This document shows, one piece after another, positions 1-12,600 of a stretch of 64,000 bases of DNA. Under the pieces are notes generated by a model. The model saw only the letters and a program-made list of their open reading frames with translations. It did no database searches and was not told the DNA's origin. This DNA is from Chiua virens (lineage: Eukaryota; Basidiomycota; Agaricomycetes; Boletales; Boletaceae). The stretch is from NCBI GenBank assembly GCA_019787685.1, contig JAHNUO010000002.1, positions 2,728,001-2,792,000 of the forward strand, written 5' to 3'. Each line of letters begins with the position of its first letter. Position 1 is the stretch's first letter. Position numbers and translations under genes: made by a program.

Positions 1-222
1 ACAGACGTTGAATTGAAGAAAGTAGCCAAGTTCCTGGCCCAGAAATTTGCGACAGGCGCATCTGTTACGAAGAATCCGCAAGGGCAAGATGAGATTGTGG
101 TTCAAGGAGACGTAGCTGACGAGGTTCTGGAGCTGATTGAGAACAAGACGGGCGTCTTCAAGGGGATCCCTGCAGCAAATGTAGAAATTGTAGAAGAAAA
201 GAAGAAGAAAACGGCGGAGTAG
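1..222 (+). CDS. TMA22: Tma22/DENR translation factor, C-terminal part
   Basis: The frame is open from the first base of the window, so this is the 3' end of a gene that begins upstream. The 73 residues carry the end of a SUI1/eIF1-like domain: KKVAKFLAQKFATGAS, then a VTKNPQG turn and EIVVQGDV, finishing in a lysine-rich tail (EEKKKK). That combination is typical of Tma22, the fungal DENR. In known systems DENR pairs with Tma20/MCT-1 on the 40S subunit and acts in ribosome recycling and re-initiation. No intron is seen in this part. The call rests on motif recognition; eIF1 itself is shorter and lacks the lysine tail. Confidence 0.85.
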   Translation, partial: TDVELKKVAKFLAQKFATGASVTKNPQGQDEIVVQGDVADEVLELIENKTGVFKGIPAANVEIVEEKKKKTAE

Positions 223-286
223 TCGTAGAATCATTGTAAGTACTTTCTCATGACTGTAGCGATACTTGGAGTTGCGGAGTGTTGTG

Positions 287-787
287 ATGTCATTCTCACC
301 CGGATTGCTGACTGGAAAGTATTTATCCGGATCGTCGAACTCCTATTCTCTCCCACCCGCGATGACGCTCCATCGACTCCCAACTTTCCAAAGCTACAGG
401 CTACTTCCTCGCTTCATCCATACCAGTCGCACAACTCGCCAACCCAATAGTAACCCGCCGAACCCTGTCTCGCACGGCGCGGAAGCATACTTTGTGGACG
501 GCGACGACACACAGCCAAACACCACCGTATACAAAGTGGATGCGACCTCAGATGCTGCTGAGAGTGCATACGAGCCGCCTTCTGGCCCATGGAGTCGGGC
601 GGGAGCAGGGACAGAGTATCAGACTCTCAGCAAGGATGAACCGTATGACGTCCAGACCCCAAACATCAAGCTAAGGTACGGTGGAAGGACAAGGTATACG
701 GATGACCAGGGTCCGGAGACGAGCAAAGTCGGGGAGAGTCCAGAAGGCACCGAACGCTGGGGACGGAAACCAGAAGGACGAACCTGA
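287..787 (+). CDS. hypothetical protein, probable mitochondrial targeting
   Basis: Single-exon reading frame of about 166 residues starting at the first in-frame ATG, only 65 bases after the stop of the upstream gene on the same strand. The N-terminus is rich in Ser, Arg and Leu and lacks acidic residues for about 60 positions (LHRLPTFQSYRLLPRFIHTS), which resembles a mitochondrial presequence. The rest is hydrophilic, with many Pro, Gly, Asp and Thr and a conserved-looking stretch around KVDATSDAAESAYEPPSG. I do not recognise a named family. It resembles the small mitochondrial proteins of unknown function annotated in many basidiomycetes, but that is an impression. Confidence 0.55.
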   Translation: MSFSPGLLTGKYLSGSSNSYSLPPAMTLHRLPTFQSYRLLPRFIHTSRTTRQPNSNPPNPVSHGAEAYFVDGDDTQPNTTVYKVDATSDAAESAYEPPSGPWSRAGAGTEYQTLSKDEPYDVQTPNIKLRYGGRTRYTDDQGPETSKVGESPEGTERWGRKPEGRT

Positions 788-1346
788 TGACATCATATTG
801 TGTACGCCTTTCCATCCTACGGATTCTGATCCTGACCGAATCACAATAGTAGTACTGTGAACTTGAAGCAGCTCGACTGGTGGTTGCTTGGTTATGATCA
901 TTGTACTTGTTCACGTCTTCCGTCCGTAAGTGTGACGCCGGTGTACAAACAAAGGGTTATCTATGTTCCAAGGGGCATACCTTGTTACTGCCAGCTGGCT
1001 AGTGCACTAACATCGCATCCTGCACAATGAGACGCGCGCGTCGGATCATCAAAGTCTATCATCCATCACCGGCACCAACCAGCTCGTCATACAACATTAC
1101 TCGACCATCGATACATCATTCCTCAGTGAATTCCGCTCTCGATCTATCCGCAAATGGGATTCGTAAATTTTAGTTACCAGGTCCGAAAGTACTAGTAAGC
1201 CGTTGGGTTGCGCAGCACAACATTACGTTCTACGCTTGATCCGTTGAGATGCAATGCTAGGAGCTGACACATACCGTTCCCCTATCTAATGACCGTACGA
1301 TTATAAAGCCAGCTGTCAATGGAATCCAACGTTTATACATTTCGCC
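788..1346. other. intergenic region with a TATA-like box
   Basis: No gene recognised. A TATA-like sequence (attataaag, about 1299-1308) lies about 40 bases before the ATG of the first methyltransferase copy, the same arrangement as in the two downstream paralogs. Confidence 0.4.
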
Positions 1347-2488
1347 ATGGACACTCGTAGTCTCACAGGACTCCCTGGAGCAGGGGATGCAAAGATATCG
1401 GCCAGGACAGAGCCGGATACGGAATCGATTGATACTGCTATGAGCTCTCCCCTGAGCAAGCGGACTTCTTCAAACAGGAAACCGGGATTGACAGCGACGA
1501 TGACCTCAAAGCTCATATTGTAGACGTCAAAGAAAGAGCATACAAGGTCAATGAGACCGTCTCGTCTCGTCCATACCTGGAACTGAAGCTGGATATAGAT
1601 ATTTCCCTACGTGTGCATTGGGTCCTTCATGTTCCTGGAGTAAGGATTTCCACCTACATCGGTATGCTCAGAAATTTGATTTGAATCCAGGCTCGGGATT
1701 ACGACGTCACCCGAATACCCAAGTATCATCAAACTCGGCCGAGAGCAGGACGGGATTCTACTGGACATTGGCTGTTGCTGTGAGTAATCACGCTTCCATG
1801 AGTATTTCTTCGTTGAACGTTGACCAAAATAAATCCACGACAGTCGGCGTAGATGCGAGGAAAGTGGTTGCGGACGGATTCCCACTAAGGAACGTTGTGA
1901 CCTCTGATTTGAAGACAGGTGAGATAGCACTACTATATTGTGATCATCGATTCACCAATCACCGACTCAGAATTCTTCGACATGGGCCACGCCCTCTTCA
2001 ACACGACACCAGCAACCTACCCAATCAACTTTGTCGCTGGGGATGCGTTCGACCCCCATATCTTGAAAATTGTCCCACCTTCCGACGAGCGTCCCTCCAC
2101 AGAGAAACCGGACTTGACTACATTGACCTCCCTCAATCCGCTCGCTGGTCGTTGTGCGGTAATCTACGCATCCAAATTTTTCCACCTATTTTCGGAAGAA
2201 AACCAGCTTCACTTGGCGAAAGCACTCGCAGGACTCTTGTCTGCTCAGCCTGGCTCCATGATATGTGGTGAACATTCTGGAAGCGCGCAGAAAGGCACTC
2301 ACAACGAAGAGCACGCGGGCAGGACGATTACGATGTTCGGGCACTCTCCCGAGTCTTGGTGTGCTATTTGGGATGGTGAGGTCTTCGCAAAGGGAACGGT
2401 GAGAGTGAACGCAACCTTGGAGCCAAAGGTGATTAGAGGGACACTGGCAGGTTATGATAGGTTACAGTGGTCGGTGGTCAGGATGTAG
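1347..2488 (+). pseudogene. SAM-dependent methyltransferase, copy 1, frameshifted in exon 1
   Basis: First of three tandem paralogs. By comparison with copy 2 the exons are about 1347-1546, then a short exon ending in the FMFL codons, one ending in the glycine-rich GCC triplet, one ending DLKT, and a long last exon from EFFDMGHALF to the stop at 2488. Exons 2 to 5 join in phase and read well: LLDIGCC matches the SAM-binding motif I and VVTSDLK a later motif. Exon 1 does not: the ATG frame and the conserved ELSPEQADFF frame differ by one base near 1438, and the conserved frame has a TGA at 1430 just upstream. So either one base was lost here or the true start is elsewhere. A sequencing error cannot be excluded. 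Confidence 0.6.
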
Positions 2489-2807
2489 AAGCTCGAGATG
2501 TTTCAAGGTGCCAGTGCTGGCAAGGAAGTCACGGTCAAGCCGCGTAGCACGCCGGCAGCACTTCCTCAGGCTGTCAATCTAAAGCTTCCGTATCACAAAA
2601 TGAACCAAATGCAGTAAAGTCGTTACCATCGCTTTGATTCACTGATTCATCTGGGCTTCATCCTAGTAATGCTGTGTTGGAATACTCGCTTGCCTGAACT
2701 CAAATGGGTGGGCTAAACCAAAATACGTCGAATGCGGTACCCTCGATACATGATATATGTGCCTTGTTGAATTCACCCTATTGTCCAGCACATGGGCAGC
2801 GCCCACT

Positions 2808-2943
2808 CACTTGCTGTAGCACAGCAGTGATAGCACGATGCGATCTTACGTTCACCGTCACGGTATGATTCATTTGGTGCTGTGGAATTGAAAGCCTTTG
2901 GGAGACACTGATCGTTGTGACCGAAGAGTCTCGGGATATAAAA
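2808..2943 (+). promoter_or_regulatory. putative promoter of methyltransferase copy 2
   Basis: An 18-base sequence, cacttgctgtagcacagc, at 2808-2825 is repeated exactly upstream of copy 3 (5840-5857). Each is followed by a ttacgttca word and then a TATA-like box (atataaaa, about 2936-2943), about 60 bases before the ATG. The rest of 2489-3001 shows no gene. The promoter role is inferred from conservation between paralogs. Confidence 0.45.
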
Positions 2944-3001
2944 GCTCCCCATTCTTGGAACGTTTACACCCTCGCTCACTAGCAGCAGGATACCGCAATC
3001 G

Positions 3002-4182
3002 ATGAACGATCAAAATCTCAAAGGACTCGACACCTTGGGAGCCGGGGACGTAATGGTCTCGGTTGCGCCGGCAAAACCCTGCGAGGACGAACCGCTCGGC
3101 TCAACTTATGCACTTTCTCCAGAACAGGCGAGTTTCTTCAAAGCACAGACCGGGATCGACAACGACGATGACCTCAAGGCTCACATTCTAGATGTGCAAG
3201 GGAAGGCATACAAGGTTAGTTGAATGATGCCCCTTTCGAGTATATGTGGAACCGAACACGAACTGGACGCGTTAGGTGCTCCCCTTCCCTTGCATCCGGT
3301 CCTTCACGTTCCTCCAGTAAGTCTTTTCTCCCATTTACTTCGGAAGACTCGAGCCATTGGTTTGAATTCAGACCGGGGATCGCAACCTTACCAGAGTACG
3401 AACAGATTATCAAGCTTGGCCAAGAGCGCCAGGACTCGGGTGCAATTCTGCTGGATATTGGATGTTGCTGTGAGTAGCTCGCGCTCTTATCAGTCTTTCC
3501 TTCACAAATATTGACTGTACACCAGTTGGAGTGGATGCGAGGAAGGCCGCTACAGACGGTTTTCCGTTGAAGAACATCGTGACCAGCGATTTAAAGCAAG
3601 GTGCATACCACCTCAGTTCTGTGATTGTACTAGTATCAACCAACATTGATGGTCTCTTTGAAAAAAGAATTTTTTGACATGGGTCATGCCCTCTTCAAAA
3701 CGACACCAGAAACCTATCCGATCAGCTTCATCGCAGGCGACGCTTTCGACCCCAACATGTTGCAAGTCGTCCCCCCTTTCGACGGACCCCCGTCGACAGA
3801 GAGACCTAATTTGTCCGCCTTAACCTCGCTCAATCCACTCGCCGGGCGTTGCGTAGTGATATTCGCATCCAACTTTTTTCACCTGTTTTCAGAGATAAAC
3901 CAGCTCCACTTGGCCAAAGCGCTTGCTGGGCTTCTATCTGCTCGGCCCGGCTCCATGATCTGTGGCGAACACGCTGGAAAGTCGCAGAAAGGATTTATCC
4001 GCCACGAATTCTCAGGAAAAGAGTATCACACGTTTGCTCACTCCCCCGAGACTTGGAATGCTGTCTGGGATGGTGATGTCTTTGCCAAGGGAACAGTGAA
4101 GGTATCAGTGAAAATGAACCCGGTGGATAGAGGCGCTGGATTGGTCTATGAACGGATGCAGTGGTCGGTAGTGAGGTTGTAA
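3002..4182 (+). CDS. SAM-dependent methyltransferase, intact middle copy
   Basis: Five exons join in phase: 3002-3214, 3276-3316, 3372-3469, 3526-3600 and 3668-4182, giving 313 residues. The four introns are 55-67 nt with GT...AG ends. An N-terminal segment (LSPEQASFFKAQTGI) precedes a Rossmann-type methyltransferase core: LLDIGCCFG is motif I, NIVTSDLKQ follows, and GDAFDP and LAGRCVVIFASNFFHLFS fit the middle strands. The C-terminus reads VYERMQWSVVRL. This family is common in Agaricomycetes and resembles methyltransferases of secondary-metabolite clusters, but no such cluster is visible here and the substrate cannot be told. It has a TATA-like promoter and is flanked by two damaged paralogs in the same orientation. 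Confidence 0.82.
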
Positions 4183-5839
4183 GTTCAAAGAGAGAGGTAT
4201 GTAGTTGTTCATAGCATTTCAGGCTTATTTTGAGGTGAAGATTCAATATCAATCCTCGCCCTGATCATGGTCGTCACGTCTGGAACTGAAGATTTTTATT
4301 CCTCGGGTCTCAATCTCAGGCCCTAGCCCCAGAGAAGATGTACAAACACTTTTCTGGTCTGGCTGCTTACCGCTTCACGGCGTGGCCATTCCTAGGTCTA
4401 CTCCGGTCCTCCATCGTGACCTCATGAGTGGGCTGAATCCACCAGTTTGAAGTCAGTCGCCAGGATCCTCTTGCCAAACTGTACTGTACACTGGTTGAGA
4501 CGGTAAAGGAGTGACTCGGATGTCTCATCCATAACCCAACCGATATCATCAACTGGATGCATAACAGAAGTAGAGGTGATTGCCACGGCCGTGTCAGAGC
4601 CCTTGGCGGATGACTGGGAGCTATGATTGAGGAGTCCAGTGTGAAACAGGTACGCTTACTTTGCCACAGTTTGAATGGGATGGAAGGACATCATGATCGC
4701 AGTGATGATGCTCTTGCCGAGATGTCATGCTTTTTTTTTTTTACCAGACCATCGGTGTCATCATACTTTGTGGGAGACCCGACTTGCGCTGGTGTTTTAC
4801 CGTGCTCCAAAATGAGTCCGTCTCATTCTGGGACACGTAAAACGCTACAGCATGGATTTCCACAAATAAAGCTGGGAGTGGCAATGACAGCAGGATCCTA
4901 AGAGATGCATCGAGATTGTAAATGCTGAAGTGCTGACGTGCGACAAAATCAGATGCTCATAATTGTAGTTCCGACTGACCCCGATTCGTCCCGCTCGACC
5001 GCGACACTTTCAACTCCTTTCATCTGTCTACCCCGCGTCCAGAATGCGCTTCTATCAACGACAGGATATGGTACATGATCGACATTGATTTCGAACGGGT
5101 CCGCTTCGTTTTTCTCAAGGGCGGGGGAGCTGTTTAAACGAATCATTTGTCAGAATCCTATCTTCGATTACCCTCCCTTGGTCATCTTGAATTGCCTTTT
5201 CTGCTCCAAGCTCAAGCACTCACGCTTGAACAGCCTGCCGGAGAGATTGACCAGTTACCGAGTTACCACTGTACTACTACCCTCATTGACACAATATCGT
5301 CCGTTCGATTGTTCATCAATGTACTCACCCATTCAACAAATTCTACTTGAACATTTTTGACCAGGATCGATGTCGCAGAAGAAGGGTGCGTGGCTGTTTA
5401 TTCATATTCAGGCCTCGGCATCCACCCTCCTTATCGACATCGCCTCGCAAATTCCCAGGTCAACTGACACCCCTTCTTATCTCATCGTACTGGCCAATGC
5501 ATTTGAAATCTTTGCGGAAAATACAGAAAGCTCTAAAACACTAGATTACTACGCGCCGACGCTCACTGGCAAGCGGTCGTGTACACTCGGGAACCGCAGA
5601 CGAGGAATTACTATGTCTGTAAGCAACTCGGAACCATGCTCCTCCTCCGATCCGAAATTCTTGAACGACCCATCACAGGCTCGACACTGGTCGACTCAGT
5701 GATAGGCGAAGTCGTTTGACGCTGGTCGGGGACTGTGCGGGGTTCTGGACTAGCATTGTCCGTCGGACGAGTCAGCGCACCGTCACTCATGCCAGTGCAT
5801 GACTCAAGCCTAAGTTTAATCATCCATCAGAAGGCAATC
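4183..5839. other. intergenic region, no gene supported
   Basis: About 1.66 kb between methyltransferase copies 2 and 3. It holds short open frames on both strands (for example near 5370-5702) but none has a recognisable domain or a convincing splice structure. A 13-base T run lies near 4732. Confidence 0.4.
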
Positions 5840-5942
5840 CACTTGCTGTAGCACAGCGGCTGGCTGGAGGAAGATGTGATGTAACATTTTACGTTCAGCA
5901 AAGATGCACTGATTCGCTGAGTCATGCCCGAGGGACATAAAA
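5840..5942 (+). promoter_or_regulatory. putative promoter of methyltransferase copy 3
   Basis: Starts with the same 18-base word as upstream of copy 2 and ends with a TATA-like cataaaa at about 5936-5942, some 50 bases before the ATG at 5993. The role is inferred from the shared sequence. Confidence 0.4.
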
Positions 5943-5992
5943 GGGTTGCTTCCAGTGCTGGTTGAAAGCCGCAGTATTGATCACAATCCACA

Positions 5993-7169
5993 ATGGACGT
6001 TCAAAGCCTCAAAGGAATCGTCGGCGACGGTGCTGGGGACATCTTTGTCTCAGCTGCACCAGCAAAGCCTTTTACTGCTCAACCGCTCGATGCAGCTTAT
6101 GTGCTGTCCCCAGAGCAAGCGAGCTTTCTTCAAAGCGCAGACTGGAATCGAGAATGACGATGACCTCAAAAGTCACATTCTAGAGGTGCAAGAAAAGGCG
6201 TACAAGGTCTGTTGAGATGATCTCCTCTCGAGCTGCTGCCGTACCACCAACCGGACGGTACTAGGTATTCCCTACCCGTGCATAAGGTCCTTCACGTTCC
6301 TCCGGTGACTTTGGTTTCGTGCATTTGCCAATATAGGATACTGATTTCTGCCCAGACCAGGAATCGCGACATTGCCAGAGTACGAAAGTATTATCAAGCT
6401 TGGCCAAACGCGCCAGGACTCGGACGGAATTCTACTGGACATTGGTTGTTGCTGTGGGTAATCTGCACACAGCGAGCTTTTGTCGTTAAGAATAACCGTG
6501 ACACACGTACTAGTTGCAGCGGATGCGAGGAAAGCAGCTGCAGACGGTTACCCGCTCAAGAACATCGTGACCAGCGATTTAAAGCAAGGTAAATCAAATA
6601 ACACGGATGACGTTCGGGCGATAGTGTCAACTGATACTAACGTTCTTTGGTAGAAGTTCTTTGACATGAGCCATGCGCTCTTCAAGACGACACCAGAAAC
6701 TTACCCGATCAGCTTCGTCGCCGGAGACGCGTTTAATCCCGACATGTTGCGAATTTTCCCGGCTTTCATGGAGCCTCCTGCAACAGAGAAGCCCGATCTA
6801 TCCACATTGACGTCGCTTAATCCACTCGCTGGACGCTGCGCGGTGGTTCATGCATCCAATTTGTTCCACCTGTTTTCGGAGGAAAATCAACTCCACTTGG
6901 CCAAAGCGCTCGCAGGACTCTTGTCTGCTCAGCCTGGCTCTATCGTTTGCGGTGAACACGTTGGTACCTCGGAAAAAGGATATGTCCGCAAAGAATTTTC
7001 AGGGAGGGAGTTGCATACGTTTGCCCACTCGCCAGAGAGTTGGAATGCCCTTTGGGACGGAGACGTCTTTGCAAAGGGAAGTGTGCTGGTAAGCGCGACA
7101 TTAGAGCGTGTCGATCAAGGAGCTGGCTTGGCCTATGACCGGATGATGTGGTCAGTAGTAAGATTGTAG
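5993..7169 (+). pseudogene. SAM-dependent methyltransferase, copy 3, several frame breaks
   Basis: Third tandem paralog, with the same five-exon layout as copy 2. Compared with copy 2, exon 1 has one extra base at the SFFK codons (near 6122), so the ATG frame stops soon after. Exon 2 is one base short (40 rather than 41). The junction into the last exon carries an extra base before the FFDM codons. The last exon (open from 6666) is otherwise well kept, with the GDAFNPDM, LAGRCAVVHASNLFHLFS and WSVVRL segments. Nucleotide similarity to copy 2 is high, so inactivation would be recent. If the indels are assembly errors, the gene would be intact. Confidence 0.6.
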
Positions 7170-8491
7170 CGGGAATTAAGGTAGATGTACATTAGAGATG
7201 ATGATATGCTTTCATTGAAGTGCCACTCGCAAAACCACTGATCATGAGTTTGAACCAATAATTCGGATCGGAGATGTTTTATCAGTAATTGTTACATAAT
7301 CGATAATCCGCTATGTAAGAAAATATTATGTAAGCCACACAGTACTGTCACGGTTGGATTCCTACTACTAAGTTGCCCAAAACTTCCTTGTCGCCAGCGC
7401 CCGATTCATGGGTGTAACCTGGGGAACCGTGGTGTGATTATAGCTCAGGTGACGTGTTTCTTTCACCTCCTAGATCGCATTGGAATCGTTTGAGCTGTCA
7501 ACTTTTATGATCGGATCCGAACGTGGACAGCTGGCGTCCAACGGCTGTTCGGATAATGAAGTTGTCAGTCCAGCATTCCGAGCTAGCCTTATCACCCTCT
7601 TGCTATTCACATTCCCGCGCTCAGGCGGGCTGCTGGGTGACGCGATTACAACGTGATTCGCATATGACTCTCAAATCGAAACGACTACTTGTACTAGTTC
7701 GTGGCCAATCTCAAGATAGTAAGCAAATCACTGTACTGATGCACTTCTTCTACGCTAACAGAAAACAACCTGATGTAAGTGCTCGGGAGGATTGAAGAGA
7801 GGCTGTTGGCCCGGATGACCCAAGTTATGCTAGTAGTCTAACTGTGCTTGCCGACGCAGTCACTGTTGAGCCGGGACTATCGTGATCATTTTTCACAAGG
7901 AAACTAAGTTCACACTAGCCTCTTCCACTACAGGTCTGGTTACGACTCTGGTAAGCCGAACAGTGAATTTGTCACTGACTTCAATTTTGAGATATGAATA
8001 TGTAGAGGAAACCTGCGTTCACATTGCGGTCACAGCAACTTGAACTTGAAGCTTTGAGGTATGTGTGCGATCATCCATGCCCGGTGATTTCACACTAGTA
8101 CATTCCCACGTTCATGGAACAACCTCTGCCATTCCATTATGCTACTGTCATGATACACGCTGAAAATTTCGGAGCGAAGAAACAAAGGCATCGCATATTC
8201 TTTTCGACCACGACTAATAGCGGATTGACTAATCGCCACGACACAAGTTAATGTGACTCGTAAGTAGGGTTCAGGTGAGTAATCTCACCAGCGGTGCTGT
8301 ACGAGTCGAGCATCCGTTCAAGTTGCAGATTTCTTTCAATTTATCTCGCACTCGCACCAGCCCTTTCAGCCTTTGTTGACCATCCTTTCATCCATGTACG
8401 GGGCTGTCAGATCGCAGGGTATAAATCCGTGGTAGGTCGTGAACATAATGTCCTCGCAATCAAGTATTCACCTCGGGACTTCTTCCGTATC
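7170..8491. other. intergenic region, no gene supported
   Basis: About 1.3 kb without a convincing gene. The open frame at 7523-7795 has no recognisable domain. Confidence 0.4.
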
Positions 8492-9234
8492 ATGTCGCAC
8501 TACCTCAATCCTCTTCACGCCCCAGTTCCTTCTGAATTCCACTCCCAATACACTGCCTTGTCTCATGCCAATCCGCCATTAGAACCACCCTTTCCCACGT
8601 CGCTTCCACCTTCCTTTAAGCGTGTTCCGCAGACTCTATCATCTAAACATGTCTCATCGCCCCGGTCGTGCTGCCGCGTACCGCTCATGTTTGAGTTATT
8701 TGGGGCTCCTAGCCGTGGCCTCGGGATACCTATGCGGGAACTGGTAGTGCGATCGGGCGGCGCTCTGGATCGTATGATTGTTGATGCCAAAGAGCCCGTT
8801 GGATACCTAATGACTGGTTCAAATGGGATTATCAAGGTCTCTTTGCGAGTCAGGGTACATTCATGGTTTACGTTTGTCTGCGATTTGCTTGCTGATGTCT
8901 TATGTTCCAGTGGCCAGGCTATGAGCACCTAGATTGGTCTCATTGTCTCAATCTTATTACGTCTGAAGGCCCAGTGACGCGAGGGCAGCTGGCTGTTCAG
9001 ATTGCTTTTGCTTTCTCGGAATTTGTCTCGGCAAGTCTTTCGGTCTTTTCCGATTGTATACTTTCGCTCATGTTTCATCAGAAAATGGCCGCTCAAACAC
9101 CTCCAAGTGCTGCGGGTTGGCGCCTAGGAAGCCGCAGTACAGGAGGAATAGCCTTTGAGCGTTTAGTACTTCTTGCGCTCTGGAACGTTTATGATGATCA
9201 GTGGATGGCTGAGGTCTATGTCGACTTTCGTTGA
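8492..9234 (+). CDS. conserved fungal protein of unknown function
   Basis: Three exons, 8492-8836, 8911-9030 and 9082-9234, give 205 residues. The first intron is a normal GT...AG of 74 nt. The second is best read as a GC...AG intron (gcaagt donor, 51 nt). That intron is a multiple of three without stops, so retention would add 17 residues. The N-terminal half is proline-rich; the C-terminal half contains YLMTGSNGIIK, PVTRGQLAVQIAFAFSEFV and LVLLALWNVYDDQWMAEV. I recognise this as a small family widespread in Agaricomycetes with no known function. The ATG at 8492 was chosen because upstream sequence in the same frame has no ATG and looks non-coding. Confidence 0.7.
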
Positions 9235-9669
9235 TTGCTTATAATTTACGCTTCCTTTCGCTCTTGGACTTTGAAGTACCCTACATTGTAAGCATTTCCT
9301 CTGAATCAGTATATAGCACAGCCCATGGGCTTAATTGACACGTGTGGTGATGGGAGCACGCTTGTCGGACTTTCAGGGGCCAGGGTTTGCCTTTGGTGTG
9401 TACATTAAATTCCGCGCCTAAACTCGGTACGCCATTCGGTAGCGCCCTTTTGGCTTTCTGACTAGGAGAGGCAAGGTCACCGGTTACCGGGTTTCAGGAA
9501 ACCATACAGCCATATTTCATGCTTACGCCCTGCGATTCCATCATTATCGGTAGTGATACCCCTTCATTACTTTCTCAATTATTTTCATAGCGCTCAGGCG
9601 TCTCCACCCGCTGCCAGTGCATAAAACCCCTACCCTCTCGTTGTTTGAGGAACGATCTTCAGTCCCATC
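9235..9669. other. intergenic region upstream of the PLC gene
   Basis: About 435 bases between two plus-strand genes; it presumably holds the PLC promoter. No clear TATA box seen. Confidence 0.35.
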
Positions 9670-12600
9670 ATGGTGCCAGTGGATACAGAAATGTGGGCGA
9701 GCAACAACCCCATTCCTATCCTACGACGCGCTCCGGTACTCACGGACACCCATGAGGATCACATACATGCTATCAGGGAGATGGTGGCCTTTATCGAAGA
9801 CCTCTCACCGCCGGCGCCCCTCGCTTGGGACAGCGACGCCAACGCGGCCACTGTCACTGACACTCGTGATGGCAACCTGAGGCGGTCCATCTCCGCTCGT
9901 ATCTCTCGTGCGGCTAAGGCGACGAACGCTCGGGCGGTCTCTCACGGGGTCACTGCGCTACCCGCGGAGCGTGAGTCGCGACGTGCAAGGCGTCGAATTC
10001 GTGTCTCGCAAGTGATGTCCGGATTAGGAAGGTGCACCACGGCGCGCGTCCGAACCAATCCGCAAGTTCAGATCAACCTGTCTCTGATGCGCGTGTTTCA
10101 TTCGACAGCACACCTCTCTTTACTTTCGCCCACGACGATCCACCCCCGAATGAACATAAGTCCAACCATGCAAACCGAATCAATAGATGGCCAGAACGCC
10201 AAGTCATCCGTCGAGGTTCCTGTGCCACCATTACTTCAACAGGGCGTCCCCATGACCAAGATCTCTGCCAAGTCACAGAAAGGCTACATATTCAGACTCG
10301 ATGCCGATCAGGGTCAGATCATCTGGGAATCCAAGAAATTGAGAATCAGTACGTGTATTTTCCTCTGATGGTTTAGAGCCCCACATTCATCCCGTTCGAC
10401 AGTCCCCATCGAGAATATCAAGGAGCTCAGGTCAGGATCCGATGCGAGGTATTACCGCCAACAGTTTCAGCTCGCACGCGAGTACGAGGATCGATGGATC
10501 ACGATCATTTATATCCTGGACGGCCAGTACAAGACACTCCATCTGATCGCGTCCTCATCGGATGTCTTTCACCTGTGGGATATCACCCTGAGAAAGCTGT
10601 ATGCGATAAGGCAGGAACTCATGACGGGGCTTGGAAACGAGGAGATCCGACAGGCGGTTTGGATGAAGCAATGCTGGAAGTGGACGGGCGAACAGAACGA
10701 CCAACGCTTGTCATTCGAGCAGGTCGAAAAGCTGTGTAGGCGATTGAACATCAACTCGTCCCAGGAAGATTTCATGCGCTTGTTCAAGGTAGACTCGCAT
10801 CGTTGATCGTCCCTTGATGAGGAGTTTCATGGATTGTTCTAGAGTGCGGACTCGCAAAATCGTCAGTCTCTCGACTTTGCCGACTTCCAGACGTTCGTCA
10901 AGCTTCTCAAAGCCCGACCCGAGATCGACATATTGTACAGAAAATTATGCTTGATGGGCAATGGAAGGTTCACGTTCAGTGTGTTCGAATGTTTCATGCG
11001 CGATACCCAGAAGGTAAGTGCTCTGTGATCTTGTTTTCGAAGGGCTGACCTACTTCAAGTCGAGTCTCACACCCCAAGAGCTCGAAAACCTTTTTACGCG
11101 ATACAGTACGAAAGTATCTGATGCTGACGACCCCAAATCACCGCCAAGTCTCGCTAATCTCGTGATGTCACTGGACACTCTTACTGCATTTCTCCTATCT
11201 TCTGATAATGCGGCTTTCGTTGGTCAAAACGGAAAACTCAACCAGCCAATGACACATCCCTTATGCGACTACTTTATTTCTTCATCACACAATACTTATC
11301 TGATCGGCCATCAGCTCGTTGGAGTCAGTACCATCGAAGGCTACATCCGGGCTCTCCTCCATAGTTGTCGTAGCGTCGAATGTATGTGTGATTTCTCTCC
11401 ATGTTTCGTATTCGCTGACACCAGAATGTCAGTGGATATCTTCGACGGAGAACTCGAGCCGATGGTCTTCCACGGCAAGACTTTGACTTCTAAAGTATCC
11501 GTCCGCGAGGTCTGCGAGGCGATCACAAAATATGCCTTTGTCACTTCGCCCTACCCGATCATCATCTCAGCCGAAATTCATTGTTCACTTTCCCAACAAG
11601 AGCTGCTCGCCAATATCATGTGCGAGGTCTTCGGCGAGGCGTTGGTCAGCGCGCCGATTGAAGGGAAACCAGTGTCTGGGCCATTGCCGAGTCCCGAGGA
11701 CCTCAAGGGCCGGGTATTATTGAAAGTTGGTGCATTTACTAGATGGTAGTGTCATGGCTGACCCGCGACTTTTCAAGGCGAAGAACCTTTACGTTTCCGA
11801 GAGTGAACCCATGCGTGAAAGGGATCTTACGCTCGATACAGAATCCTCCTCGACCTCTGAAACTTCCGCCTCAGACTCAGATGTCGTGCATGAGATAAAA
11901 GAGGAGTTTAAAAAGGTCAAGCTGCGAGAGGTGGAAGCTGTCAAAGGTAAATTGGTCACAGAGACATCTGGCCGTCGTGACGCTTGGCTGAGCGCCACGC
12001 CAACGAAAAAAATAGAAATTAAAGAAGAATTCCGAAAGGCGCGCAACGTCTTCAGACGCGTTCGTGGTCGGGGTTCCTCTCCCGAGAAATCGGTCACTAC
12101 AGCGCTAGCCAGCACGGCGATGACGACTTCGACGGCAATCATCGAGCAGTCCCCAAAATTGGAGACCAAATCAAGCCCTAAAGCCAGGATGTCTCCCGCT
12201 CTGGTTGCACTTCTGGTATACACCGTCGGCGTCAAGTGCCGCGGGATCAACAAGAAAGAACACTACGCCACTGAACACATGTTTTCTCTTTCCGAGACGA
12301 CGATGAACAAGATTCTCAAGCAGGGCGCATGCGATCTGATCAAGCACAACAAGACGCACTTGGCCAGAATATACCCCAAGGGCATGAGAGTCAGCTCGAC
12401 GAACTATCTACCTCATCGATACTGGGCGGCGGGTGCACAGTTGGTCGCCATCAACTGGCAAACGTTCGGTACGTGACTCGTCACTGAGAGCCGTGGTGGG
12501 GCCATGAAATTAATGAGGTCATTTGTGGCAGATCTGGGGTACATGATCAATCACGCCATGTTCCAAAGAAACGGCAGAACCGGTTACGTCCTCAAACCGG